A DNA stretch of 53,103 nt from Henriciella aquimarina (GTDB taxonomy: Bacteria; Pseudomonadota; Alphaproteobacteria; Caulobacterales; Hyphomonadaceae): NCBI RefSeq assembly GCF_002088975.1, contig NZ_NCST01000073.1, positions 1 to 53,103 on the forward strand. Direction: 5' to 3'. Below the pieces are notes generated by a model. The model was not told the origin of the DNA. It did not search any database and worked only from the letters and a program-made list of their open reading frames with translations. The number at the start of each line of letters is the position of its first letter. Positions within the stretch are counted from its first letter, which is position 1. This document shows positions 41,260 through 49,376 of this stretch, in pieces. Position numbers and translations under genes: made by a program.

Positions 41260-42651
41260 TTACAGCAGGATAAGCGTCGCCAGCCCGAGAAAGCTGAAGA
41301 AAGCCATGATGTCCGTCAGCGTCAGGACGAAGACGGAGGAGGCAACCGCCGGGTCAGCCCCGACCTTTCTCAGCGACAGCGGAACGATAACGCCCGAGAA
41401 CCCCGCCCAGACAAAGGTCGCGAACATCGCGACCCCGATCGTCAGGGCAAGCGCGGCACTCTGGAACCAGAAACCAGCGATAAGCGCAACACCGATGGCG
41501 AAAAGAACACCATTGGCGATGCCTGTCAGCGTCTCGCGGACGATGGCCCGCCGGCTGGCATCGCCGTCCATTTCGCGCTCGGCAATGGCGCGCACGGCCA
41601 CCGCCAGGCCCTGACTGCCGGCATTGCCGCCCAGCGCGGCGACGACTGGCATCAGAATGGCGAGCTGGACGATCTGGTCGATCGTGCCCTCGAACAGCGA
41701 GATGATGCCGGAGGCAATGAAGGCGGTGAACAGGTTCACCGCCAGCCAGGGCGCCCGCGCCTTCACCGAGTCCAGCACTGTGTCGGTGCCCTCGGCCGAG
41801 TTCACGCCCGACAGGGCGAGAAGGTCTTCGGTGTTTTCTTCCTGGATGACGTCGACCACGTCATCGACGGTCAGCATGCCCGTCAGGCGTCCGGCCTTGT
41901 CGACGACCGGCGCCGAGGCCAGCGAGTATTTCTGGAACTGGTAGGCGGCGTCTTCCTGGTCCATCTCGGCGGTGATGCCGGACTGGACCTCTTCCATGAT
42001 GTCGGCGAGCTTCACGTCCCGCGGGGTGCGAAGCAGCGTGCCGAGCGGCACCTGGCCCTTCAGCCGGTGCGTCGGGTCGATGACATAGACTTCGTAGAAC
42101 TCGGTCGGCAGCGCTTCGGCATTGTCGCGGGCATGGTCGATGGCATGGCCGACCGTCCAGAATTCGGGCGCCGCGAAATATTCGCGCTGCATGAGGCGCC
42201 CGACCGAATCCTCTTCATAGGCGAGGCCCTGTTCGAAGGTCGCCCGGTCGGCCGGGGTCAGCTCATCGAGGATGCGCTCGCGCCGGTCCTCGTCGAGGTC
42301 TTCGAGGATGGTCGTGACATCGTCCGAGTCGAGCTCTTCGAGGACGGCCGCCACCGCCTCGTCCGGCAGGACAAAGACGGCTTCCTCGCGATACTCGTCG
42401 CGCAGCTCGATGATGATCTCGGTCGGCAGCTGACCGCCGAGCAGCTTCACGGCTTCGGAGAAGTCCTCGGTGGAGAGCTGTTCGAGAAGGTCGGCGGCGT
42501 CGGCCGGGTGCAGCCGGTTCAGCGTACGCGACAGCCAGCGGGCATCCTCGTCCCAGACGGCTTCGCGCACATCCTGCTCCAGCGCCAGATGGCGCTCGCG
42601 GACGGGCTCGTCTTCCTGTTCGGATGTCTGGGTCTGAGGCTGCTCGGACAT
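41260..42651 (-). CDS. mgtE: Magnesium transporter MgtE
   Basis: MgtE is a magnesium-gated magnesium channel of the inner membrane, working as a dimer. The 463 residues match the family. The N domain (~1-135) has [25 protein letters not shown] repeats in two parts and LVLPDE-like loops. CBS domains follow (~140-265): [22 protein letters not shown] and [25 protein letters not shown]. The membrane part (~285-463) has [45 protein letters not shown] with the conserved pore motif, and [42 protein letters not shown] with the Mg-binding Asp. The start is ATG 42651. It may share a transcript with the lysozyme-like gene after it. Confidence 0.96.
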   Translation of the reverse strand: MSEQPQTQTSEQEDEPVRERHLALEQDVREAVWDEDARWLSRTLNRLHPADAADLLEQLSTEDFSEAVKLLGGQLPTEIIIELRDEYREEAVFVLPDEAVAAVLEELDSDDVTTILEDLDEDRRERILDELTPADRATFEQGLAYEEDSVGRLMQREYFAAPEFWTVGHAIDHARDNAEALPTEFYEVYVIDPTHRLKGQVPLGTLLRTPRDVKLADIMEEVQSGITAEMDQEDAAYQFQKYSLASAPVVDKAGRLTGMLTVDDVVDVIQEENTEDLLALSGVNSAEGTDTVLDSVKARAPWLAVNLFTAFIASGIISLFEGTIDQIVQLAILMPVVAALGGNAGSQGLAVAVRAIAEREMDGDASRRAIVRETLTGIANGVLFAIGVALIAGFWFQSAALALTIGVAMFATFVWAGFSGVIVPLSLRKVGADPAVASSVFVLTLTDIMAFFSFLGLATLILL

Positions 42652-42710
42652 GGGGTGAGTCTCCTCTCGTCCGGACAGTCACCCTGTCCCCTTGCCAGCT
42701 TCCCCCGGGA

Positions 42711-42795
42711 TGGTGCGGTCGAGAGGACTCGAACCTCCACGGATTGCTCCACAGCGACCTCAACGCTGCGCGTCTACCAGTTCCGCCACGACCGC
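42711..42795 (-). tRNA. tRNA-Leu (anticodon GAG)
   Basis: On the minus strand GCGGTCG (42795-42789) pairs with CGACCGC as acceptor stem, followed by discriminator A and an encoded CCA (42711-42713). The D arm has GAACTGGTAGACGC, the anticodon stem-loop is CAGCG-TTGAGGT-CGCTG giving anticodon GAG, a long class II variable arm GTGGAGCAATCCGTG follows, and the T arm is AGGTTCGAGTCCT. The 85-base length and long variable arm fit tRNA-Leu. Confidence 0.96.
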
Positions 42796-42846
42796 AAAGA
42801 GTCCCGTCGGGGAAGTCCGCGCGGTATAAGTGCGCAGGAAGACTTT

Positions 42847-43584
42847 GTGAAGCCCTCCCTGCATCTCTATATGCGTCAAATGACAGATTATCCTGCTGTA
42901 GAATGGGCTGTCAGCCCTTCCCGCGTCGATTATGAGGCCGCTGTGGCTTTCATGGAACGCCGTGTGCGCGCCATTCGCGACACCGGTGCGCCCGAACTTG
43001 TCTGGCTGCTGGAACACCCGCCGCTCTATACCGCCGGCACCAGTGCGAAGCCTGAAGACCTCAAGGATGCCACCCGATTCCCCGTCTATGAGGCCGGGCG
43101 CGGCGGGCAGTACACCTATCACGGCCCCGGCCAGCGCGTGGCCTATGTCATGCTGGACGTCTCGAAGCGCGGCAAGGATGTGCGCGATTTCGTGGCAAAG
43201 CTCGAAGCCTGGGTCATCGCCGCGCTGGACGCCTTCAATGTCACCGGGGAGATTCGCGACGGCCGCGTCGGCGTCTGGGTCGACCGCACACAGCCGGGCG
43301 GACCGATGCGCGAGGACAAGATCGCCGCGATCGGCCTGCGCCTGAAACGCTGGGTGAGTTTCCACGGCATCAGCCTGAACGTCGAGCCGGACCTCAGCCA
43401 CTTTGGCGGCATCACGCCGTGCGGCATCTCGCAGGACGGGCTCGGCGTGACCAGCCTGGTCGATCTCGGCCTGCCGGTCACGATGGATGATGCCGACGAG
43501 GCGCTGAAACAGGCCTTCCGGGAGATCTTCCTGTCGGACCTGGTCGACGTGCCGGCGCCGCTGTCCGAGGTTCAGGCCTCGTAG
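42847..43584 (+). CDS. lipB: Lipoyl(octanoyl) transferase
   Basis: LipB moves octanoate from acyl carrier protein to lipoyl domains of 2-oxoacid dehydrogenases and the glycine-cleavage H protein. GTG 42847 with AGGAAG seven bases upstream gives 245 residues; ATG 42871 and 42880 are alternatives without such a site. Motifs: [36 protein letters not shown], the catalytic Lys in [24 protein letters not shown], and the catalytic Cys in GGITPCGIS. The gene begins just past the tRNA-Leu on the other strand. It overlaps the converging DUF805 gene by 13 bases. No lipA is nearby. Confidence 0.96.
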   Translation: MKPSLHLYMRQMTDYPAVEWAVSPSRVDYEAAVAFMERRVRAIRDTGAPELVWLLEHPPLYTAGTSAKPEDLKDATRFPVYEAGRGGQYTYHGPGQRVAYVMLDVSKRGKDVRDFVAKLEAWVIAALDAFNVTGEIRDGRVGVWVDRTQPGGPMREDKIAAIGLRLKRWVSFHGISLNVEPDLSHFGGITPCGISQDGLGVTSLVDLGLPVTMDDADEALKQAFREIFLSDLVDVPAPLSEVQAS

Positions 43585-44399
43585 GCGCGGCGGCCTTCAC
43601 CGCTGCCGGATGAGGCCGGGCCCGGATAGGTCCCGAAATACGGCACGCGGGCGACCCAGAGCAGGCTCCAGACGGCGACCAGGGCCGACAGCGGGATCAT
43701 CACATACTGGATGGTCGGCAAGGCGGCCTTGAGCACAGTCTGCGCTTTCGGGTCCATTGGCTTGTCGAGATTGAGCGGGTGGCCGCCCGGCCCGACGGCA
43801 CCGGCGGCGTGCTGCTGACCTTCGGCGCCGCCGCCCGCCTGCGAGGTGCCGTCCTCACCGGACTCGGCCGCCTTGGCTTCGGCGGCCTCGCGGCTCTTGT
43901 CCTGCTGCTCTTTCTGTTTCGCGCGGAAGGCATCCGGATCGGCCAGGTATTCCTGGCGCATCTCGAAGCGCTTGTCATATTGCGTCGCCTGCTGGCCGGC
44001 GGCGACCATGAAGGCCCCCATGGCCAGAACAAGCGGGAGGAGCGGGAGGAGCGCCAGCAGGGCCGGCTTTCCGGCATCGTTGAGCCGGCGCGTATGGATC
44101 ACATAGGACATCAGCGTCGTGACGATGAAGACGACGGGCGTGGCATAGACGCCAATCATGCCGACCGGTTTTCCATCCCCGCCCGCCATGTCGAGCACCA
44201 GCGCCACGCTGAACGGGATCACGATGACCAGCAGCTGCAGGAAGAAGAGCAGTGTCCAGGCCCGCGTGAAATGCAGCTTCGGCGACTCGCCCGTGGGATT
44301 GAACAGGGTCTGCACCCAGTTCATCTGCGAGGGCAGCTCGCGGGGATCCGTCAGCCAGGGGCGTTTCGGATCGAGCACGGTTTGTGTTGTATCGGACAT
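43572..44399 (-). CDS. DUF805-like membrane protein with a long charged insert
   Basis: This 275-residue protein carries the DUF805 pattern [32 protein letters not shown] split over the first helix, and [26 protein letters not shown], the conserved arginine-rich loop before a helix. Helices are at ~47-67, ~82-100, ~112-135 and ~228-250. Between the third and last helix lies a long polar insert (~137-225) rich in Gln, Glu, Lys and Gly, with [22 protein letters not shown], which ordinary DUF805 proteins lack. Function of the family is unknown. It is the second of two DUF805 genes in a row and has its own likely promoter. Confidence 0.85.
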   Translation of the reverse strand: MSDTTQTVLDPKRPWLTDPRELPSQMNWVQTLFNPTGESPKLHFTRAWTLLFFLQLLVIVIPFSVALVLDMAGGDGKPVGMIGVYATPVVFIVTTLMSYVIHTRRLNDAGKPALLALLPLLPLVLAMGAFMVAAGQQATQYDKRFEMRQEYLADPDAFRAKQKEQQDKSREAAEAKAAESGEDGTSQAGGGAEGQQHAAGAVGPGGHPLNLDKPMDPKAQTVLKAALPTIQYVMIPLSALVAVWSLLWVARVPYFGTYPGPASSGSGEGRRAYEA

Positions 44400-44417
44400 C
44401 CGTCAGGGCTTTCCCGT

Positions 44418-44472
44418 TCTTATCGAAAAACGGTTATACGCGCTTTTTCTTATTTATCAATAAACGATAAGA
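44418..44472. repeat. Inverted repeat bracketing a promoter (TCTTATCG/CGATAAGA)
   Basis: TCTTATCG (44418-44425) and CGATAAGA (44465-44472) are perfect 8-bp inverted copies 39 bases apart. Between them sit the promoter boxes at 44433-44460. A further TTATC/GATAA pair (44454-44470) overlaps. Paired operators of one regulator are possible. Confidence 0.45.
44433..44460 (-). promoter_or_regulatory. Sigma-70-type promoter for the DUF805 gene at 43572-44399
   Basis: On the minus strand TTGATA (44460-44455) and TATAAC (44438-44433) are separated by 16 bases in an AT-rich gap. A start near 44426 would leave a leader of about 27 bases. Confidence 0.65.
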
Positions 44473-44478
44473 GCTTTG

Positions 44479-45018
44479 TCAGCGGAACTCATCGTCCTGC
44501 GTGCCGGGGACGGGGCCGTGCTTGTTGGTGCGCGGTTCGGTGGCCAGCGAACCGACGATGAAGCCGAGCACAACGGCGTTGACGACCAGCGTCAGTATGG
44601 TCAACGGCAGGGTCAACTCGGCGATACGTTCGGCGCCTTCCAGCGCGATCGCCCAGTCGCCCTGGGCCAGACGCTCGGCCACTTCCTGCTGGACGGCCGC
44701 GCCCTCTTCGCCAAGGAAAATCGGCCCGAACAGGCCGTTGAGCACCATGCTCAGGATGAAACTGCCGACCCAGACAGCGAGGATCCACCAGCCCGTCGTG
44801 CCGGCATCGTGGAAGCGCTTGGCGTAGACGCAGATCTCGACATAGATCAGGGCCAGCCCGACCAGGAAGAAGAGCAGCCCGCCGCCCATGCCGAGCGCGG
44901 GGCCGAGATAGACTTGCACCGCGCGGAAGATGATCGAGGCCACGGTCAGGACCACAAGGCCCTGCCAGAAACGGTTCTTCAGGATCCGCCCGGTCGGGTT
45001 GAAAAGCAGATAGTTCAT
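44479..45018 (-). CDS. DUF805 family membrane protein
   Basis: This 179-residue membrane protein begins MNYLLFNPTGRILKNRFWQGLVVLTVASII, the DUF805 start. The next helix LGMGGGLLFFLVGLALIYVEICVY leads into AKRFHDAGTTGWWILAVWVGSFILS, the family's conserved RxHDxG motif. A polar stretch EEGAAVQQEVAERLAQGDWAIAL precedes a last helix LTILTLVVNAVVLGFIVGSLA. The ribosome-binding site GAGGG lies seven bases before ATG 45018. It lies 77 bases after pccA on the same strand and 79 bases before the second DUF805 gene. Confidence 0.9.
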   Translation of the reverse strand: MNYLLFNPTGRILKNRFWQGLVVLTVASIIFRAVQVYLGPALGMGGGLLFFLVGLALIYVEICVYAKRFHDAGTTGWWILAVWVGSFILSMVLNGLFGPIFLGEEGAAVQQEVAERLAQGDWAIALEGAERIAELTLPLTILTLVVNAVVLGFIVGSLATEPRTNKHGPVPGTQDDEFR

Positions 45019-45095
45019 CAGGCCCTCATCTCAGACCGGCCTACTGTCGCGCGATTTGCAGCAGACGGGAAGACCCGGCCTGCTGCAGGACACGC

Positions 45096-47093
45096 CTATT
45101 CGAACTCGACCATCACCTCGTCGGCAGCCACGCTGTCGCCGGCCCCGACATTGACGGACTTCACCGTTCCGGTCGCTTCGGCGCGAATGATGTTCTGCAT
45201 CTTCATCGCCTCGACGATGCAGACCGCCTCGCCTTCCTCGACCGCCATGCCGACCTCGACATCCATCGAGACGACCAGGCCCGGCATCGGCGAGATGACC
45301 AGCTTGGACATGTCCGGCTTGGGCTTCTCCGGCAGGCGCGCATGCAGCGTCGCCGTCGTCGGCGTGCAGACCAGCGCCGTCACCGACACCCCGCGATGGC
45401 GGAAGACATAGCCTTCGGTCTTGTCGGCAAACTTCACCGCGAAGGGCTCACCGTCGAGATGGCCCTCGAAGAGGTGCGAGCCCGGACGCCAGTTGCTGAC
45501 CAGGGTGTGCGCCGTCTTGTCGATGGTGATCGTGGCTTCACCCTCGCCCAGCTCAAGCTCGATGTCGTAATGCTGGTCGCCGAGGATGACGACCCAGTCC
45601 TTGCGCTGCGCGCCCGGCTCGCTCATGCGGCCGGAAATCTTCTCCGCGCGCCGGGCAAAGACGCCATGCACATAGGCGGCCGCCGCGGTCAGGATCAACG
45701 TCTGATAGTCGGTCGGTTCAGTGCCCTTGAACCCGTCCGGGAACTGCTCGGGAATATATTTCGTCGTGATGTCGCCGGAGCGGAACCGCTCCTCGTCCAT
45801 CACCGCGGCCACGAAGGGGATGTTGTCTTGGATGCCCTCGATGTGGAAGCGGTCGAGCGCGGCGGCTTGGACGTCCAGCGCCTCGTCGCGGTCCTTGCCG
45901 TGGGTGACCAGCTTGGCGATCATCGGGTCGTAGAACATCGAGATCTCGTCGCCCTCGCGCACGCCGGAATCCATGCGCACCGTGCCGCCATTGAGCGCGC
46001 CTTCCTCCGGCGGATGGAAGCGTTTCAGGCGCCCGATGGAGGGCAGGAATTTGCGGTACGGGTCTTCGGCATAGACGCGGCTTTCGACCGCCCAGCCATT
46101 GATCTTCAGGTCGCCCTGCTCGATGGCGAGCTTCTCGCCATAGGCGACGCGCAGCATCTGCTCGACCAGGTCGACGCCGGTGATCATCTCGGTGACCGGG
46201 TGCTCGACCTGCAGGCGGGTGTTCATTTCGAGGAAGTAGAAGCTCTTGTCGACGCCGGAAGCGACGAACTCGACCGTGCCGGCGCTGTCATAATCGACCG
46301 CCTTGGCCAGCGCGACGGCCTGCTCGCCCATCTTCTTGCGGGTCGCCTCGTCGAGCAGCGGGCTCGGGGCTTCCTCGATGACTTTCTGGTTGCGCCGCTG
46401 GATCGAGCATTCGCGCTCGAACAGGTAGACACAGTTGCCATGCTTGTCGCCCATCACCTGAATCTCGACGTGGCGCGGGCTCTCGATGAATTTCTCGATG
46501 AAGATGCGGTCGTCGCCGAAGGAGGATTTCGCCTCGGCCTTCACAGCCGGGAAGCCTTCCTCGACTTCCTTGTCATTATAGGCGACCCGGATGCCCTTGC
46601 CGCCGCCACCGGCCGAGGCCTTGATCATCACCGGATAGCCGATGTCGTTGGAGACCTTCACCGCTTCCTTGGTGTCCTCGATCAGGCCCATATGGCCGGG
46701 GACCGTGGAGACGCCCGCTTCGGCGGCGAGGTTCTTGGAGCTGATCTTGTCGCCCATCGCCTCGATGGCGTGCGGGTTCGGGCCGATGAAGGTGATGCCT
46801 TCCTTGTCGAGCCGCTTGGCGAATTCGGGGTTCTCCGACAGGAAGCCGAAACCCGGATGGACGGCTTCCGCGCCGGTCTGCTTCACCGCGTCGACGATCT
46901 TGTCCATGACGAGATAGGATTCGGATGCCGCCGGCGGGCCGATATGAACAGCCTCGTCGGCCATCTCGACGGCCATGGAAGCGGCATCGGCATCGGAATA
47001 GACCACAACTGTCTTCACGCCCATGCGCTTGCAGGTCTTGATGACACGAACCGCAATCTCACCCCGGTTCGCGATCAAAATCTTCTTGAACAT
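45096..47093 (-). CDS. pccA: Propionyl-CoA carboxylase alpha subunit (biotin carboxylase + BCCP)
   Basis: PccA carboxylates its own biotin with ATP and bicarbonate and passes CO2 to the beta subunit, which carboxylates propionyl-CoA. I chose ATG 47093 (MFKKILIANRGEIAVRV), 665 residues. The biotin carboxylase domain (~1-450) has KASAGGGGKGIRV, FIESPRHVEIQVMGDKHGN, RECSIQRRNQKVIEEAPSP and MNTRLQVEHPVTEMITG. The linker domain (~500-590) is of PCC type. The biotinyl domain at the end carries Lys631 in IVEAMKMQNII. An acetyl- or methylcrotonyl-CoA enzyme is the alternative, but length and linker favour PccA. No beta subunit or mutase gene is next to it. Confidence 0.93.
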   Translation of the reverse strand: MFKKILIANRGEIAVRVIKTCKRMGVKTVVVYSDADAASMAVEMADEAVHIGPPAASESYLVMDKIVDAVKQTGAEAVHPGFGFLSENPEFAKRLDKEGITFIGPNPHAIEAMGDKISSKNLAAEAGVSTVPGHMGLIEDTKEAVKVSNDIGYPVMIKASAGGGGKGIRVAYNDKEVEEGFPAVKAEAKSSFGDDRIFIEKFIESPRHVEIQVMGDKHGNCVYLFERECSIQRRNQKVIEEAPSPLLDEATRKKMGEQAVALAKAVDYDSAGTVEFVASGVDKSFYFLEMNTRLQVEHPVTEMITGVDLVEQMLRVAYGEKLAIEQGDLKINGWAVESRVYAEDPYRKFLPSIGRLKRFHPPEEGALNGGTVRMDSGVREGDEISMFYDPMIAKLVTHGKDRDEALDVQAAALDRFHIEGIQDNIPFVAAVMDEERFRSGDITTKYIPEQFPDGFKGTEPTDYQTLILTAAAAYVHGVFARRAEKISGRMSEPGAQRKDWVVILGDQHYDIELELGEGEATITIDKTAHTLVSNWRPGSHLFEGHLDGEPFAVKFADKTEGYVFRHRGVSVTALVCTPTTATLHARLPEKPKPDMSKLVISPMPGLVVSMDVEVGMAVEEGEAVCIVEAMKMQNIIRAEATGTVKSVNVGAGDSVAADEVMVEFE

Positions 47094-47205
47094 GACGGCC
47101 CCTTGAAACAACAGAAACTAAATACAATCCGAAGTGGCTTATAGCCCGCCCGGCAGTCTGTCCATCATCTCACCTTGCGTAAGACCTGCCAGTTTTTTCA
47201 GCGCG

Positions 47206-47673
47206 CTACCCGTCATTGGGCTTCGGCGCGGTGCTCTCTTCCAGCGTGGCCTCGAACATCCGGATACGGCTGGACAGCGAAACCAGGAAGGCGGTCGACC
47301 AGCCGATGAGAAGGAAGCCGTTCGCCGATTCGATAGCGCCCAGCATGTGCCAGGGCTCTTCGGGGCGCAGGTCTCCGAAACCGACCGTCGTGAAGGACGA
47401 GATCGAATAGTAGACCGCGTCATTGAGGGTGTCGAAGGCGCCGAGGACCAGGAAAGCGATCGTATAGACCCAGATCTGGGCCGAGTGCAGCGCGAAGATC
47501 GTCATCACATGCACGATGATGGACGCGCCCTGCCCGATCATGGTCGTCAGGTGGGCCGGGTGCGCGCGGGTGCGGCGCATGAAGGCCGAGAGCGCCACGA
47601 GCCCGCCGAGATGGATGATACAGGTCAGGGTGGCGAGGACCCCGGCAAGGGCAAAGATGCCGATCAGGTCCAT
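47206..47673 (-). CDS. Two-helix potassium channel
   Basis: This 155-residue membrane protein belongs to the Ion_trans_2 group. The selectivity filter is TTVGFGD in a re-entrant loop, DAVYYSISSFTTVGFGDLRP. Helices before the pore are at ~3-30 (IFALAGVLATLTCIIHLGGLVAL), ~45-62 and ~68-82, and the inner helix is ANGFLLIGWSTAFLVSLSSRI. The filter TVGFG is a common bacterial K+ variant. There is no RCK or cyclic-nucleotide domain, only an acidic short C-terminus. It starts four bases after the stop of the unknown gene upstream on this strand, so the two are surely co-transcribed and may act together. Confidence 0.9.
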   Translation of the reverse strand: MDLIGIFALAGVLATLTCIIHLGGLVALSAFMRRTRAHPAHLTTMIGQGASIIVHVMTIFALHSAQIWVYTIAFLVLGAFDTLNDAVYYSISSFTTVGFGDLRPEEPWHMLGAIESANGFLLIGWSTAFLVSLSSRIRMFEATLEESTAPKPNDG

Positions 47674-47677
47674 CGCC

Positions 47678-48673
47678 TCAGGCTGCCTCGATGGACTGCG
47701 TCGCCTCTCTCAAGCCGCGCGCAAAGCCGGGCGCCTCATTGTTGAGAAGATCGATCAGGGTGCGCTCGGCGGGGCTGACGGTCTTGTCCCAGCCAAGCCG
47801 GCGCAGGAACCACTTTTCTTCCTCTTCGCTGACGGCCTTGCCGGTCTTCGCCGCGGCCTCCTTGGCCATATAGCGGGCGCGTGCGGCGGCCTCTTCATCC
47901 TGGCTGATCTTGTCGAACCATGTGCCGCTGGTGAAGGCGTTGGCCATGCGCGAGAAAAACCCGCCGACGCTGGCCTTGTTGTCCTTCAGCCAGGCGTCGC
48001 GGGCCAGCGCATCGGATTCGGTCGTCGGGTCGGGATGGGCGGCCGAGACGAGATGGTTGAGGATCGCCTTGGCGAACACATTGTTCCAGCTCTTGGCATT
48101 CGGGGCATTGGCGATGGCATCATTCGTCCGGAACAGCACCGTCGCCTCGTGACGGGTGACCCAGAGTGCCCCCTCGCCGGCCGGCGCAGACAGCACCCGG
48201 CGCATGCGGTCGGACATGGCTTCGTCGGCCACACCAGCTTCGATGATGCGCCGCGAGACGGCTTCCAGGCAGAAGCGCGACAGGCTTTCCGGCGCGCCTT
48301 CGGCCTGGCGCAGCAGCGCCAGCATCAGGTCGATCTCGCTCTCGGTCTCGACATGGCCGTCGCGGCCAATGATCCCGATAAGCCAGTCTGCCTCGTCGTC
48401 GCTGATCCAGCCTTCAGGGGCTTCGCGGGTCAGCAGGAAATCCTTGATCGCCTCGATGAAACGCTCGACCCAGAGCGGATCGCGGTCTGAAAGCTGCTCG
48501 TTCAGATGGAAAAGCGCTTCGGCTTCCTCACGGCTGACCACACCATCCTTGTACACATCGTTCACGATGCGCCGGGCGTCAGCTTCGGTGAGCTCACCGA
48601 GATGTGCGATGCGGGCCATGAGTAGCTGCATCTCGTTTTCCATCGAATCCTCTGGGGCCACGGTCATAGACAT
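47678..48673 (-). CDS. Unknown helical protein paired with a K+ channel
   Basis: This 331-residue protein (ATG 48673; GTG 48682 and ATG 48667 are alternatives) is entirely helical and soluble. Two halves of its N-terminal part repeat a pattern: LTEADARRIVNDVYKDGVVSREEAEALFHLNEQL then ISDDEADWLIGIIGRDGHVETESEIDLMLALLRQA, each with an acidic D-G-x-V/I loop between helices, reminiscent of TerB-like or EF-hand-like units. The C-terminal part has WNNVFAKAILNHLVSA and a final segment EKWFLRRLGWDKTVSPAERTLIDLL. I have the impression of a widespread uncharacterised alphaproteobacterial family, but give no name. It overlaps no gene and lies four bases ahead of the channel. Confidence 0.78.
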   Translation of the reverse strand: MSMTVAPEDSMENEMQLLMARIAHLGELTEADARRIVNDVYKDGVVSREEAEALFHLNEQLSDRDPLWVERFIEAIKDFLLTREAPEGWISDDEADWLIGIIGRDGHVETESEIDLMLALLRQAEGAPESLSRFCLEAVSRRIIEAGVADEAMSDRMRRVLSAPAGEGALWVTRHEATVLFRTNDAIANAPNAKSWNNVFAKAILNHLVSAAHPDPTTESDALARDAWLKDNKASVGGFFSRMANAFTSGTWFDKISQDEEAAARARYMAKEAAAKTGKAVSEEEEKWFLRRLGWDKTVSPAERTLIDLLNNEAPGFARGLREATQSIEAA

Positions 48674-48744
48674 GCCGCACACCCTTCCAGAAATCGGTTT
48701 CCAGACCGTTAGCAGGAGAGGCCTGACCGCCGGGCCCGGCCCGG

Positions 48745-49176
48745 TCAGCGCATGCGGATGAATTTCGAGAACAGATAAAGCAGATCGCGCGGCATGTCAG
48801 GGTTCAAAAGCGCATCGATCGAGTCATCATTGCGGATCACCATGGTGGACGAGCCTTCATGGCCATCGACGCGGTGGTAATTCATCGACCATTCCGGAAA
48901 GGCGCGATGCTCCACCGGCTCGCCGATAATCTGCGTGACCCCGAAGTGGCGGTCATCCTTCGCGATCCGGTCATAGATCTCGTGAACTTCCTGACGCTCA
49001 CCCTCGAGCGCCTGCATGAAGCTTTTGCCATTGTGCGCGAGGAAACCTGTGATGTAGCGCTCATCATTATTCGATTGAGACACATTGAGAATGTTCTCGA
49101 TGTCCTCGTCACCGAGATTGTCGACAGCCGTGCTGACATAAACCAGACGATACATGTCTTGCGGATTTTCCCTCAT
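48745..49176 (-). CDS. BLUF-domain blue-light photoreceptor
   Basis: This 143-residue protein is a stand-alone BLUF domain, which binds FAD and shifts its hydrogen bonds on blue light. The key residues are visible: Tyr in MYRLVYVSTAV, Asn in QSNNDERYITGFL, and Gln in GKSFMQALEGERQEVHEIYDRI. A helical C-terminal cap follows (DDSIDALLNPDMPRDLLYLFSKFIRM). There is no output domain, so it must act through a partner protein. ATG 49176 and ATG 49155 are both possible starts: each is preceded at the same distance by GAGGGAAAA in a 21-base tandem repeat. The gene is alone between the helical protein and a transporter gene, both on the same strand. Confidence 0.93.
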   Translation of the reverse strand: MRENPQDMYRLVYVSTAVDNLGDEDIENILNVSQSNNDERYITGFLAHNGKSFMQALEGERQEVHEIYDRIAKDDRHFGVTQIIGEPVEHRAFPEWSMNYHRVDGHEGSSTMVIRNDDSIDALLNPDMPRDLLYLFSKFIRMR

Positions 49177-49198
49177 ATTATGGCGGTTTTCCCTCAAC
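49155..49198 (-). repeat. 21-base imperfect tandem repeat at the BLUF start
   Basis: On the minus strand two consecutive 21-base units both begin TGAGGGAAAA and share most of the next bases (CCGC displaced by one). Each unit carries a GAGGG ribosome-binding-like core and leads to an ATG 14 bases later. The duplication makes the start ambiguous. Confidence 0.55.
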
Positions 49199-49376
49199 AG
49201 TCTGACACGCCAAGCCTTAATGTCCGCATTTTTTGGACGCGTTACAAGCCGATGCAAGCTGAACGTGTGCGATTCCCTGTCCGCAAACGCGTGAGCTGCC
49301 ATTCCGCTAAAGACCGCGCGGCGTCGCCCCGCTTTCAACCGCAAGGGAAACGACAGCGCCAGGCTGAGCCGGGCGG

